Shown in pieces: positions 19,959 to 30,730 of a DNA stretch of 64,000 nt (position 1 is its first letter; each line of letters starts with the position of its first letter). Location: assembly GCF_027579695.1 (NCBI RefSeq), contig NC_083571.1, positions 92,924,686 through 92,988,685 on the forward strand, in the 5' to 3' direction. Both the position numbers and the translations under genes were made by a program. This DNA is from Neoarius graeffei. Its lineage: Eukaryota > Chordata > Actinopteri > Siluriformes > Ariidae. The notes below the pieces were generated by a model. The model saw nothing but the letters and a program-made list of their open reading frames with translations. It did not search any database and was not told the DNA's origin.

Positions 19959-21565
19959 TACAGTGGTGCTTGAAAGTTTGTGAACCCTTTAGAATTTTCT
20001 ATATTTCTGCATAATTATGACCTAAAACATCATCAGATTTTCACACAAGTCCTAAAAGTAGATAAAGAGAACTCAGTTAAACAGATGAGGCAAAAATATT
20101 ATACTTGGTCATTTATTTATTGAGGAAAATGATCCAATATTACATATCGGTGAGTGGCAAAAGTATGCGAACCTCAAGGATTAGCAGTTAATTTGAAGGT
20201 GAAATTAGAATCAGGTGTTTTCAATCAATGGGATGACAATCAGGTGTGAGTGGGCACCCTGTTTTATTTAAAGAACAGGGATCTATCAAAGTCTGATCTT
20301 CACAACACATGTTTGTGGAAGTGTATCATGGCACGAACAAAGGAGATTTCTGAGGACCTCAGAAAAAGTGTTGTTGATGCTCATCAGGCTGGAAAAGCTT
20401 ACAAAACCATCTCTAAAGAGTTTGGACTCCACCAGTCCACAGTCAGACAGATTGTATACAAATGGAGGAAATTCAAGACCATTGTTACCCTCCCCAGGAG
20501 TGGTCGACCTACAAAGATCACTCCAAGAGCAAGACGTGTAATAGTTGGCGAAGTCACAAAGGACCCCAAGGTAACTTCTAAGCAACTGAAGGCCTCTCTC
20601 ACATTGGCTAATGTTCATGAGTCCACCATCAGGAGAACACTGAACAACAATGGTGTGCATGGTGGGGTTGCAAGGAGAAAGCCACTGCTCTCCAAAAAGA
20701 ACATTGCTGTTCGTCTGCAGTTTGCTGAAGATCACATGGACAAGCCAGAAGGCTATTGGAAAAAATGTTTTGTGGACGGTTGATACCAAAATAAAACATT
20801 TTGGTTTAAATGAGAAGCGTTATATTTGGAGAAAGGAAAACACTGCATTCCAGCATAAGAACCTTATCCCATCTGTGAAACATAGTGGTGGTAGTGTCAT
20901 GGTTTGGGCCTGTTTTGCTGCATCTGGGCCAGGACGGCTTGTCATCATTGATGGAACAATGAATTATGAATTATACCAGCGAATTCTAAAGGAAAATGTC
21001 AGGACATCTGTCCATGAACTGAATCTCAAGAGAAGGTGGGTCATGCAGCAAGACAACGACCCTAAGCACACAAGTTGTTCTACCAAAGAATGGTTAAAGA
21101 AGAATAAAGTTAATGTTTTGGAATGGCCAAGTCAAAGTCCTGACCTTAATCCAATGGAAATGTTGTGGAAGGACCTGAAGCTAGCAGTTCATGTGAGGAA
21201 ACCCACCAACATCCCAGAGTTGAAGCTGTTCTGTACGGCGGAATGGGCTAAAATTCCTCCAAGTCGGTGTGCAGGATTGATCAACAGTTACCGGAAATAT
21301 TTAGTTGCAGTTATTGCTGCACAAGGGGGTCACGCCAGATACTGAAAGCAAAGGTTCCCATACTTTTGCCACTCACAGATATGTAATATTGGATAATTTT
21401 CCTCAATAAATAAATGACCAAGTATAATATTTTTGTCTCATTTGTTTAACTGGGTTTTCTTTATCTACTTTTAGGACTTGTGTGAAAATCTGATGATGTT
21501 TTAGGTCATATTTATGCAGAAATATAGAAAATTCTAAAGGGTTCACAAACTTTCAAGCACCACTA
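19959..21565 (+). mobile_element. Tc1-like transposon, family 2 copy 1, nearly complete
   Basis: The left terminus CAGTGGTGCTTGAAAGTTTG (from 19961) and right terminus ending CTTTCAAGCACCACT (21563) are long inverted repeats of about 210 bp, with TA on each side (the right TA is preceded by a mutated base). The transposase lies inside with one frameshift. Same family as 30731-32238 and 51551-53101. Confidence 0.93.
20328..21345 (+). pseudogene. Tc1 transposase, about 340 codons, one frameshift
   Basis: The start MARTKEISEDLRKSVVDAHQ is at ATG 20328. The paired DNA-binding region includes GLHQSTVRQIVYKWRKF and NVHESTIRRTLNNNGVHG. The frame breaks near 20760, where one extra A in an A run moves the reading from GYWKKCF to the next frame. 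That frame then continues without a stop to Tyr and a stop at 21345. DDE residues are present: an Asp in VDTKIKHFG (the usual site is WTDET), QQDNDPKHTS, and an acidic residue in SPDLNPMEMLW. Apart from the frameshift and the altered WTVDT, it is close to full length. Tc1 transposase performs cut-and-paste transposition into TA sites. Confidence 0.9.
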
Positions 21566-21794
21566 TTGTATCTTGAATTGGGTCATGGTGAAGCAGGGAA
21601 AAATAGCAGAGAATTTAGGGCCACGTGGCCCTAAATTCATTCATTCTTCTATTAAAAAAAAAAAACTAATAAAATTGGAAGTCTGTGATTCGAATTCAGT
21701 AGCTTTCGGCCCACTAAAGAAAAATAATTGGGTGTCGGGGAAAATTCTTTTTATGACCCACACTTGAAAAATCTGAGAGGCAGTCTACCTTTAA

Positions 21795-22364
21795 AGGAGA
21801 ACTGAAGTCATTTTTAAGCTTGCTTTATTTCTTAATTAACGTGTTATTCAATTACGTTTTCGGTTTTAGTAACCTTATATCGTGGCTCGTATTGGCAACG
21901 AATTGCAATTAAATATTATACTTATCGGCCTATTCGGTTTTTAGCCATGTTGAATTTAGTTCGTTTGGTCCACAGTAGGCGTCGCTTATCCGCACGATCT
22001 TCACGAGACTTGTGCGAGACTTCGAAACGTCAAGTGTCAGCCAGGTGTCAGTGCCGCCATTTCCAGCTTGATTACATCAGCATTCGAAAGAGGGCGCGCG
22101 TGTCTTTTGACAACGTTGGCAGATGTTGGTCGCTTTGATTTCCGCTGTATGTTTTACTTGCATCCTACGATGTCTCGCACAGATCTCAGCGAATCTGGTT
22201 TACGGCAATCGCTTTGACATATGGACTGATATATATTCCATAGCATATTTCAAACACTCATAACTTGTTATAGCAGTGACAAAATAGCCGTCAAAATGCA
22301 TTCCGATATTTAATAAAATGAGAGATTGAATTTTGATGATAAAAAATTTGCCTTCAGTTCCCCT
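21795..22364. mobile_element. TTAA transposon family B copy 3 (uninterrupted)
   Basis: Termini AGGAGAACTGAAGTC (21795) and GCCTTCAGTTCCCCT (22364), with TTAA at 21791-21794 and 22365-22368. This 570-bp copy is the cleanest reference for family B. Its left TTAA is shared with the right end of family C copy 1, so two elements are joined at one target site. Confidence 0.8.
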
Positions 22365-22829
22365 TTAAGCCTTTGATTCACGCTAAATTTGGATAAGGCA
22401 TGTTAAAACTGGACTTTCCTGTCCTTTTCCTTCACTTGCACAGTGAATGTTACTGCATATATCTGTAGTGGTCACGGAGTCCATGGGTTCTTCAGCGTAC
22501 TCTTTACAGCTCTCTAAATAGTAGTCATATACACAGCGCATGGGCATGACTGATTTCACAACATGTTTATAAGACTAGTGACCATCTGTACATGGGGTAA
22601 TTCCGATGTCAAACTGCTGACATGCAGGCGCATCTGACCATTTGAAATACGATCCTTCCGACTCTTTCCATGCAGCTTGGTTCAGCTTCACTGCTGTAGC
22701 ATCATATAATCCCATCATTTTAAAATGTATTGGTGGTTTCTTGGTGTTTAATATGTTTTTTTTTTCTTGTAATACCTTTGCAGAATCCAGAAAAAAAAGC
22801 AGATCTCTTCATTTTTTACTTTATCGTAG

Positions 22830-22993
22830 GTGTGTTCCTACGCTGGAATCGTTCAACCAAGTGTCTGGATGAGGCGTACGAGGAGATGGTCCATATTATC
22901 GAATACAATAAGGAGCTACAGATTAAAGTGAACGGCCTGAGGAGACAGCTAGCTCAACTAGAGACGGAGGACGGCCCTCTTCAGAGTCCATAG
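22830..22993 (+). CDS. mtmr9: MTMR9 terminal coding exon
   Basis: The acceptor is TTTATCGTAG. The first two bases complete the Gly codon from exon 791-942, then VFLRWNRSTKCLDEAYEEMV and a heptad-rich stretch with IIEYNKELQIKVNGLRRQLA lead to LETEDGPLQSP and TAG at 22991. This is the C-terminal coiled coil of MTMR9, through which it pairs with MTMR6/MTMR8. The closing LETEDG..SP motif is characteristic of the protein. The exon matches the family in length, with no break. Confidence 0.92.
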
Positions 22994-25790
22994 ACGCGCA
23001 TCCTGACCTTACTGAGAAAGCTGAACGGAGTCTTTTGAGTTCCTATTCAGCACTACTGAAATTTATTCTGACCCATGTATGTATACGCACGCGCACACCT
23101 TCACACACATCACGTCTGCTCGGTTAGAGTCAAACTGTCTAAACTCACTCAAACGAAGGCTACGAGAGCAATTGTGGCTGTCGTAGCGATTTTCATACAC
23201 TAAGTGAAGCTTATCGAGACAAGCGGCCAGTTACTTGACACGTAGGTGGTTGGATGTGAGCGGCTCTACCAAATCGTGCAATTATTTTTACTTTTTTCAC
23301 AGTAACGAAGACCTGTGATGGTCAGTATTTGCCCAAAAGCAGTTTACTCTGAAATAGTTTTGTTGTAGAACAGTAGTGAATAATTATTTCAGCGTAAAGA
23401 AAATAATTTTATAAGGGAAACAATACTTGCGTTAGTTTGGGAAGCAGGAACTGTACAGTAAAAAGTGCTGCGGTGTCCTAAAGCGTATACGTACAGTACA
23501 TGGTGGTAATCAGGATTAACAGGAAATTCTGGTGTTTTGTTTTTTTTAAACCCAGGCTCTATTTTCTCATCTGTTTGCTTCCAGATTTTCACTAGGGACA
23601 AAAACGAGTGAAACCAATCCAGTGCTGAGTTACAACCACCTGTAGTCGACTATCACATGGGGGCTGGAAACTCTGGCTCAGTAAATAGGGACAGTCATTA
23701 CGTTCAAATGCCTCGTCCATATTGTCGTAAGCAGCTCAATATCCAGACGTTATTTTGGAAATGAACTTCATTCTGCACGACGACTTCTCCTTTCGTAAAT
23801 CAGGAAACAGCCCCCGTGTGATAATCAGCTGAATGGGTGAATAGGTGCTGTGCCAGAGACTGGAAAGGTGAAACAATGACTGTAGAAAAAGATACTGAGG
23901 TAAAGACAGACGTGTTTATCCCCATAGGGATTCTTTCCATGTTGTTGGATACTAATAATAACGTTATGCAGAGTTCACTAGTTCAAATCCCAATTATGCC
24001 ACAGCTGTCTGTAGCCAGGAGCCCAAGAGAGCAGAATTGGTTTGTGCTCTCAGGGAGGGAGGGGCGGCAGCGGCGGCGGCATACTTTCTCTTTCCTGTCA
24101 AATACAGCGATGCTCGCCAATCATAGGCATCTCTGAGCTCGTGCATATGGAAGTCGGCGGATAGCACTTTCCTCAGTATGTGTTACGCCGCCCCCAAATG
24201 TTGCATAAGCAGCAGTTTCTCGGAGGAAGCATGTGATGAACATCCATCCATCCATCCATTCATTCATCCATTTTGCCATATCACTACAGTGATGTGGCCG
24301 CTCTGACGGCTTCAGCCATCAAAGTGTCTAGGGAACGTTACAGTAGTGGTTTCCCGTTGCCTTCTACTGGATTATTATAGAGGTTTTCTCCTCTCAGCAA
24401 TTTACACGGACAATTTAGAGCCACCAGTTAGCCTAACCTGCATGTCTTTGGACTGTAGGAGAAACCAGAGCACCTGGAGGAAACCCACACAGACACAGGG
24501 AGAACATGCAGGTTCCACGCAGACCGCTGGGCTCGAACCCAGAACCTTCTTGCTGTGAGGCGACAGTGCTAACCACTACACCACCGTGCCACCTGTGATG
24601 ACCATCACCCTCCCTGGTTTGTAGCTGTCGTGTGATAGGGCAGACCTGTCTGGTGGGTGGGAATTGACCATATCTAAATGAGGAGGAGGTTTATTTGGAC
24701 GTGGATCTATTTTGCGGTTGCCAGTTATCGCGTTTCTTTCTCTTTCCTGGACGGATTTTGATTGTTTTTGTTCCTAATAAAAATTTGGACCCAGAAAGAT
24801 GGCAAAATAAGGCCCAGGTTTTAAAAAAAAAAAAACAAAAGGCCGAGTTTCCCTTCAAGCAAAGCACCTATGAAAAGAAAATGTGTCGTATAGAGTAAGA
24901 ATACATTCTCGTGTGTTGGTTGCAGTTAATGTTCCATGCTTTATTGTTGTTGTTCACTTTGCTGCAGTGTAATTCTTAAGACACGGCCAAACGTTCTGAC
25001 CGAGCCTAGCAAGCAATCATTTTTCATTCGTCGTCGTCTTAGAAAGCCTCCTTAAAATAAATAAACAAACATTGTCATTCCTTGCTGTTGCAGTGTTTCA
25101 CACTAAAAATCGAAAAGCCGTACTTAAGTACAAGTCTATCGTGTCTGTGCTGTAGACGTTGCACATTAAACACCTCGTTAACGTGGTAGTGAATAATCCT
25201 GCTCTTGCGTTATATTCCAGATAACGGTTTAAAACCAGGCGCTTAAAATGCTAAGCTATTTTAGACATTTCTGTCGTCACAACCTGTATGTAGGACACAT
25301 CGTTTTCACAGCTAGGCCGTTTTGCTTAGCCACTTGGCGAGTGTTTGCATTTCTGATATTACCCACACCCACATGGGTTGTTCACAGAATTCTCTCCCAA
25401 TCTCGTCTGGCTTCAAGCGCAGAATTCGAAATGTAGCGTTGTCGATGGCAACAGGCTGAAGACAGGTTTTTCGACTCGCATGTTAACCAAATAATTTGTA
25501 CTTTACTGTACATTTTCACTGTTTACCCAAAACATGCTTTTTCCTTCAGATGTAATGTTTGTCTTTTTTTTTTTTCTTTTTTAAATGTCTTTTCAGTGCA
25601 ATGCTTTTTTCTGAGAATGAACATGCCGTTTGTACCTAATTTCACTGGTTCGATGTCAGTGATTAATGCATATCACATGGTGACGTACATTTAACTGTAG
25701 TTTTATTTTATATTCATTGGGCATTGAATGTTCTGTAGGTGGTTTCATATAAAACATGATTAAATAAACTCTTAATAAAGTTATAACATG
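22994..25790 (+). other. mtmr9: MTMR9 3' UTR (candidate) with two poly(A) signals
   Basis: No coding frame follows the stop. The first clustered poly(A) hexamers that look usable are AATAAA at 25763-25768 and 25774-25779, giving a UTR of about 2.8 kb. A SINE-like fragment lies within (24405-24597), as does a (CCAT)n run at 24242-24262. Earlier cleavage sites cannot be excluded without transcript data. Confidence 0.5.
24405..24597 (-). mobile_element. SINE-A-related fragment, diverged and shortened
   Basis: The head (tRNA-like A and B boxes, reverse complement of 24525-24597) and the first part of the body (ATGCAGGTTAGGCTAACTGG reversed) are present, but the tail half is missing. Divergence is higher than in full-length copies. 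It lies in the candidate MTMR9 3' UTR. Confidence 0.7.
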
Positions 25791-26532
25791 ATGTGCAGTG
25801 TCTTCAATGTAAAAATGCTGCAAGCATTCACACAGTTTCCAAGGACATTTCTATAACATGGGGAAACGATGTAATTAATAACCAGCATGTTGTAAGATCT
25901 ACTGTATATGTACAGACAGAAGGCAAAGAAACAAATCATGCTTCTGGTTTTCTTGTGCCTTCAGAGCAAAGACTCAACTGCAAAATTGATCCAAAGTTAT
26001 TCTGACTGATCACCTTTACCCTATGACAGACCTGGGCATTTTACGGCCCGCGGGCCGCATCCGGCCCTTTGGTTCATTCTGACCGGCCCGCGTAAGGTTA
26101 ATTAGAAATTACAAAATAAACGTATTTTCTAATTTTACCTCATGCATGGACTGAATGTGGATTGCTTTTATTTTGAAGTTGTGTTCAACAAAAACGCAAT
26201 GCGCGCGACATGAACATGACATGAAATCCCACAAAACCTAATCCCGCGATAACTACTTCCGGAAAAAAAAAAAAAAAGAACTACTTCCGTAATTTGTCCA
26301 GACCAACCACAAACTTGTACGTCATCCTTCAAACGGTCCAGCCAATCACATAGTGTGATGTCACCAGCAGGCGCCGGAGCCCGAGCTGATCTCCGGCGAA
26401 AAACACCAAATGAGGTGATTAGCAGGGCCGTCGACAGGGGGGGACAACCGGGTATTTTGTCCCGGGCCCAGGCATGAGGGGGGGCCCAGAACTGGTCCCT
26501 CATGAAGATGGCATTAATCATTCTGTTTCATT

Positions 26533-28259
26533 CACTAGCGGCTCGTTAATAGGGGCGATTTGGGCGACGCACTCCCAAACAGGGAGGGAGATTTTTTTTT
26601 TATCTACTCCTACTACCAACAGTAATGTCATTGTCCAATCAGGTTAAGGTTGCGCCTGGTGTAGACACGCCCTTTTGGGGCGATTTCTGTCAGGTTCAGA
26701 TTTACCCCAAAATCTCCCATTGACACTAATGGTACGTACGTTTTTTTCGAAAATCCTGCTCCCAATGCATTTTCTATTAGGTTTTATGTGCTCGCACAAG
26801 CAGCGTGCTTACGTCATACGCCTGTTGCGCCGCGCAAGTGTTGCCAGATTGGTTTTAAGTGTTGGCGGGTTTTGAACATAATTTTGGGCTGGAAAACGCA
26901 ACTTGCGCGGGAAATGTGTGAACATTCTATGAAGAAGATGGCGAGTGTTGAGTGCAGCAATACGATAGCGTCTCTGAAAGAAGTTCCCTTTAGTCGTTGT
27001 ACCAATGAGGAGAAAACGGCAATCAAACAGCGAGGACCTCCTAGACCGAATTTAAACATCAAGCAAGTGTCTACGAAGGGGGAGAAGACCTACTCAAGAG
27101 GTTTTAACAAGAACTGGTACCACCGGAAAACTTGGCGAGCTGGCTGTGATGTAGTCAATGCTCTTTTTTGCTACCCTTGCGCTCTCTTCCACCCTGGAAG
27201 TAGCACAGCAGACGGTACAGTGATATCTGATATTTGAATTTACTAGGCAAAAGTTGTTTTTGTGTGTGTGTGTTTTACCAATGGCAGTTTAACATTGCCA
27301 TGTTTTTGTTTTACCAATGGCAGTTTAACATTGCCATGCTTGGAATATTTCAGTAGCCTCAAGTTCTCTCTGACTTGGTGTAAATTAAGCATATTTTCAG
27401 TTTTTATATATTGTACAGTATATGTGTTCATTGGAGCCAGCAGCACCTTACCTTTTTTCCAACTTGTTAAGCCAAGTTGCACTGACTACAAAACCTTGTG
27501 TAACCTTGTGTGTGTATATAGCTAAATAACTAAAGCCTTTTGTGTTCATCGGCATGCTTGTAATACTTTAAATTTCCTTTTAAGGCATGGCTTTCTGGAG
27601 GAATTCTTGGGGGAAAAAACCTGCAGAATTTATTTAGAATTATTTGTTGTTAAAATGGTGCAATTCCATATAAAAAAAACACATAATTAAGCTGCACATG
27701 TTTGATGGTTCTGCTTTTCTTCATCTTTTTCAAAACTTAAATAAACACTTGTTTTGGATTTATATCCTGCCACTTTAATTGCATTCTTTAGAATTGAAGA
27801 AATTAGAATATGTTTATAATTAAGAATTTGTATCTACTTATAATAGAATACTGGAATAATATGAGAAAATAAATGAGTAATGTAATATTAATTGATTGTG
27901 ATGCCAGATGTTTTGCTTTGAAGGCTTCACAATGAATCTTCCTTAGTTTTAGCCTGGCAAGCCAGACTAAATGTGAATATTTGCCACTCGTAGGCAAAAA
28001 TATTTTTGGCCGCTAGGCGGGTGTGTCTAGTTTACTAGGCTACCTTAGTTTGCCACCTTTAACTTGTTCAGTGTTGCCACCTATTGGAGAGAAGAGATAT
28101 TGTCTATATTGATATCTGAATTTACCAGGCAAAAACAAGTTCGGCCAATTGATTTGCTACCTAGGTCAATTTACTTCAGTCCTGTGGACATTTACGGTCC
28201 GTGTAGACATAACGGGGGAAAATTGCCCCCCCTGAAAAAAAATTCAGGAGCCGCCACTG
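26533..28259 (+). mobile_element. Inner hAT element (ZMYM1-like group), decayed
   Basis: The left end CACTAGCGGCTCGTTAATAG and right end AGGAGCCGCCACTG resemble the termini of the intact hAT at 14466-17457. The first exon of a related transposase remains at 26930-27235. No matching 8-bp duplication flanks it (GTTTCATT against CAGGAGAG). This suggests a deletion at one side, which would also explain why most of the middle element's gene is missing. Confidence 0.65.
26930..27235 (+). pseudogene. First exon of a ZMYM1-like hAT transposase
   Basis: The frame containing MKKMASVECSNTIASLKEV continues through EEKTAIKQRGPPRPNL to WYHRKTWRAGCDVVNALFCY and PCALFHPG, the TTF-type finger seen in the intact element (AIKAAGRPTPKI... 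WFARYTW... YCWPCLLM). It then ends. Downstream exons with the DDE core are absent before the right terminus. Two direct copies of TTTTACCAATGGCAGTTTAA follow at 27273 and 27309. Confidence 0.7.
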
Positions 28260-28387
28260 CAGGAGAGGCTCAATGGGCTGGCTATGCTCTCTATAGAGCG
28301 CGAACTTGCAAAGAAGCTGGACTTCAATGACCTTATTGACGACTTTGCCACAGCAAAAGTCCGGCGCATTGCATTTCGCACCTGAAT
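28260..28387 (+). pseudogene. C-terminal end of a hAT transposase (middle element)
   Basis: The + strand reads QERLNGLAMLSIERELAKKL followed by DFNDLIDDFATAKVRRIAF and a stop near 28385. RLxxLAxLSIE is the end of the hAT dimerisation domain. It begins directly at the right terminus of the inner element, showing where that element inserted. Confidence 0.7.
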
Positions 28388-29366
28388 AGTTGCAGACTAA
28401 GGAAATGTTCAAACTGTAAATATGTTGAAATGTTGAAATAAAATGGTTGACTGTTATAATGGGCTTGGAATACCTGTTATTTAAGGGTTGGAGTGAATGG
28501 AGACTGTGAAAAGAGGGGTTGGGTGTGGGTGGTTGCTGTGTGGCGATGTGCGTGCGCGCGTATGTGTGTGTGGGGGGGGGCACTCGGATTATTTTGGGGG
28601 GGCCCACTCAGATTATTTTGTCCCGGGCCCAGCCAAAGCTGTCAACGGCCCTGGTGATTAGACTACAAATGTGGGCATCATTATTATAATCTGATGTATC
28701 TTGCTTGATATTTGAAGTAGAAAGACAATATTGTGATGTCTTTGTGTTTTGGGGTGAATGTGACTGAAAAAAAAAAATGGTACAAACGTTCACATTTTGT
28801 TAACCATTGTTTTGGGAAATTTGATTGAAAAAATGACATTTTTTGTAAGGCAACCTTGTTTTTTCCATACTCTTACCAGTCTTAGCAGCTTGTAAAAACA
28901 ATGTTATTTATTGCTTTATATAAAGAAATACAATTAATATTATGCAGAATTTAGTTCAGCCTTTTGGTCTGGCCCTCCACAAAATTTTCTGTTTCTCATG
29001 TGGCCCCATGGAAAAAATAATTGCCCACCCCTGCCCTATGATGAAACATTTCTATGCTGATGGGAATGGTCTCTTCTAGGATGACCATGCTCGCGTATAC
29101 AGAGCATAAGGACTCACTGAAGGGTTTGATGAATATGAAAATAATGTAAGTCATATGCTATGACCTTCATAAGCACCACACTTTAATGTAACTGTACACC
29201 TATGGGAGATTTTAGATTGTATGAGACGTTGCTTTCTATCACCATCATCAAAACGCTGGCGGGGCTCGGTGTCGAACAGAGAGGTCAAAAACTCTGTGGT
29301 ATGCTTACTTCATTTCCACAAAGGTAAGATTCCAAAAAAAATTTGCAACTGCAGAAAGGTGCTCAT

Positions 29367-30203
29367 TAGGGTGGTCCTAAATTTTTTTTTTTAGGATTTT
29401 GTTACGACCACCTTACCTTTTTTTTTTTTTTTTTTTACATTGCCTAAAAGAAGTTATTGTGCGAAATTTGGTTAAGATTGTTCAATGTTTAGAAGTGGCA
29501 CAAAGCCATTAAAGTTTTCACTCAAGACACAATATAAAATAATGTGGCTTATTAACTGTTTCATATTAATACAAACAATACAGTAATATAACTTCCTGTG
29601 TTCAAAGTAACAATAGCTATTACTTGTCTGTGATTTTTCTAAACCCTTCGGTATTATGGTATCTTGTGGGGATAAAAGAACACACTAAGGACTTCCCTAG
29701 CAGAAGGAAGCTTTCTCCCAGACAGTTCCTTGGAAGTGGGACCAATTAACCAAACGTAATTGTCCTTTCTGGTTTTGTGCTTTGCACCACCGGTACTACT
29801 TGTATTACTGTTGCTAGCCATCTGAAAAACATAGAAAGAAAAACATTCACAACTTCATCAGCATATTACGATCAGTGCTCATTGTTTAAGAACCCCTTAG
29901 TGCATGAAAGTTAACCTTCTATCAGTCTATAAACTCTTCCTGCCTCTTCTTTTTCATAGAAGTGGCATATTCCCTCTAGAACTGTGACTTTTTGGGGGTT
30001 TGAGATCTTTGCAACAGTCTACGCACCAACTAATGTTAATGGCTTAACCCGATTTGCAACCTCGTGTGGCACCTCTAAATATTAACCAATTTTTCTGAAA
30101 TTTTGCTTGTTGCCTTCTTTTAGCCTATGTAAAAAAATGGTAGGGTGGTCGGAATGTTTTGGTAAAAAAAAAAAAATTTCCCATACATTTCGGGACCACC
30201 CTA
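29367..30203. mobile_element. Non-autonomous element with 8-bp duplication, termini TAGGGTGGTCC
   Basis: TAGGGTGGTCC at 29367 and GGACCACCCTA ending at 30203 are perfect inverted ends, and GTGCTCAT flanks both sides (29359-29366, 30204-30211). Second inverted words (ACGACCACCTTACC, then GTAGGGTGGTCGG) occur inside each end. The 8-bp duplication points to hAT. No coding frame is present. Confidence 0.85.
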
Positions 30204-30211
30204 GTGCTCAT

Positions 30212-30730
30212 TCTCATACAGTGAAGTGAACAACCAGGTACTGAGTGTATAAATGAAAATACTTTTCAGAGGTTGGGCATTTCTGTATTGTAAATCATTT
30301 TTGATTGACCTTAGGAAATATTCTAATATGATGAGATACTGGGTTTCTGAATTTAATGAGCTATAAGTCATAATCATGAAAATTAAAACAAAAAGGCTTG
30401 AAATATTTCACTTTGTGTAACAAATATAGAATATATGAAAGTTTACTTTTTTGAATTAAATTATGCGCAAAAACTTGTTCACGATATTCCAATTTTTTGA
30501 GATGCACTAGTGTGTGTATGTGTAATATATATAAAATATGATTGTGCCCTTTTCTTTAGATTCAGGATTCATGATTCCTTTGTCACTGCACCGTACAGTG
30601 AAATTGAAGCCCGCAATCCAGTCAGTGTATTTAAACAAACACTTAGTATTAAGGGGGAAAAAAGTCAGATCTGTACAAGATAAACATTCAAGTAAAAAGT
30701 CAATAAAAAAGATAATGTCTTTTCAAGACC
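30212..30730. other. Unassigned stretch, probably an old repeat tail
   Basis: AT-rich sequence with no gene. The end near 30500 (CAATTTTTTGAGATGCACTAG) resembles the terminus of a widespread fish repeat, but I could not delimit it. Confidence 0.3.

Larger units (their letters stand above)
19753..21790 (-). mobile_element. TTAA transposon family C copy 1, split by Tc1
   Basis: The right end GGCAGTCTACCT at 21790 abuts TTAA (21791-21794). The body matches 53944-54400 in the opposite orientation (for example GGGCCACGTGGCCCTAAATT and CCCACAATGCCTTGCATGAAC). The minus strand carries a short basic frame (MEDASMRMKRERP... AKERKRRTKLINI) at 19755-19880, also present in copy 2, probably a remnant first exon. 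A Tc1 element interrupts it at 19959-21565. Confidence 0.65.
943..22829 (+). other. mtmr9: Last intron of MTMR9 (21.9 kb), filled with transposons
   Basis: The intron runs from the GTGAGAAG donor at 943 to the acceptor ending TTTATCGTAG at 22829. Both flanking exons are phase 1 and join in frame. Nearly all of the interval is assignable to the mobile elements listed separately. The few unassigned stretches (for example 943-1120, 6450-6905, 13076-13635, 18640-19010, 22370-22829) show no gene. Confidence 0.85.
26423..28653. mobile_element. Middle hAT element of the nest
   Basis: Termini CAGGGCCGTCGACAG (26423) and CTGTCAACGGCCCTG (28653) are inverted with one mismatch. The flanking duplication GTGATTAG is perfect at 26415-26422 and 28654-28661. 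Near its right side, 28260-28385 encodes the C-terminal end of a hAT transposase, and a third hAT interrupts it. Confidence 0.9.
26027..29033. mobile_element. Outer hAT (Charlie-like) element of a three-layer nest
   Basis: Termini CAGACCTGGGCA (26027) and TTGCCCACCCCTG (29033) are inverted, with a perfect 8-bp duplication CCCTATGA at 26019-26026 and 29034-29041. GC-rich words CGGCCCGCGGGCC and TGGTCTGGCCCTCC mark the subterminal regions. Its own interior contains no complete transposase. A second hAT is inserted at 26423-28653. Confidence 0.9.

Noticed and set aside
20250-20327. Upstream extension of the Tc1 transposase frame (MGTLFYLKNRDLSKSD)
   Set aside because: It lies in the 5' untranslated part of the element. 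The family start is MARTKE at 20328.
24060-24085. GGCGGCAGCGGCGGCGGC run as a CpG-island promoter
   Set aside because: Too short and within the probable MTMR9 3' UTR; no TATA, CCAAT or first exon follows.
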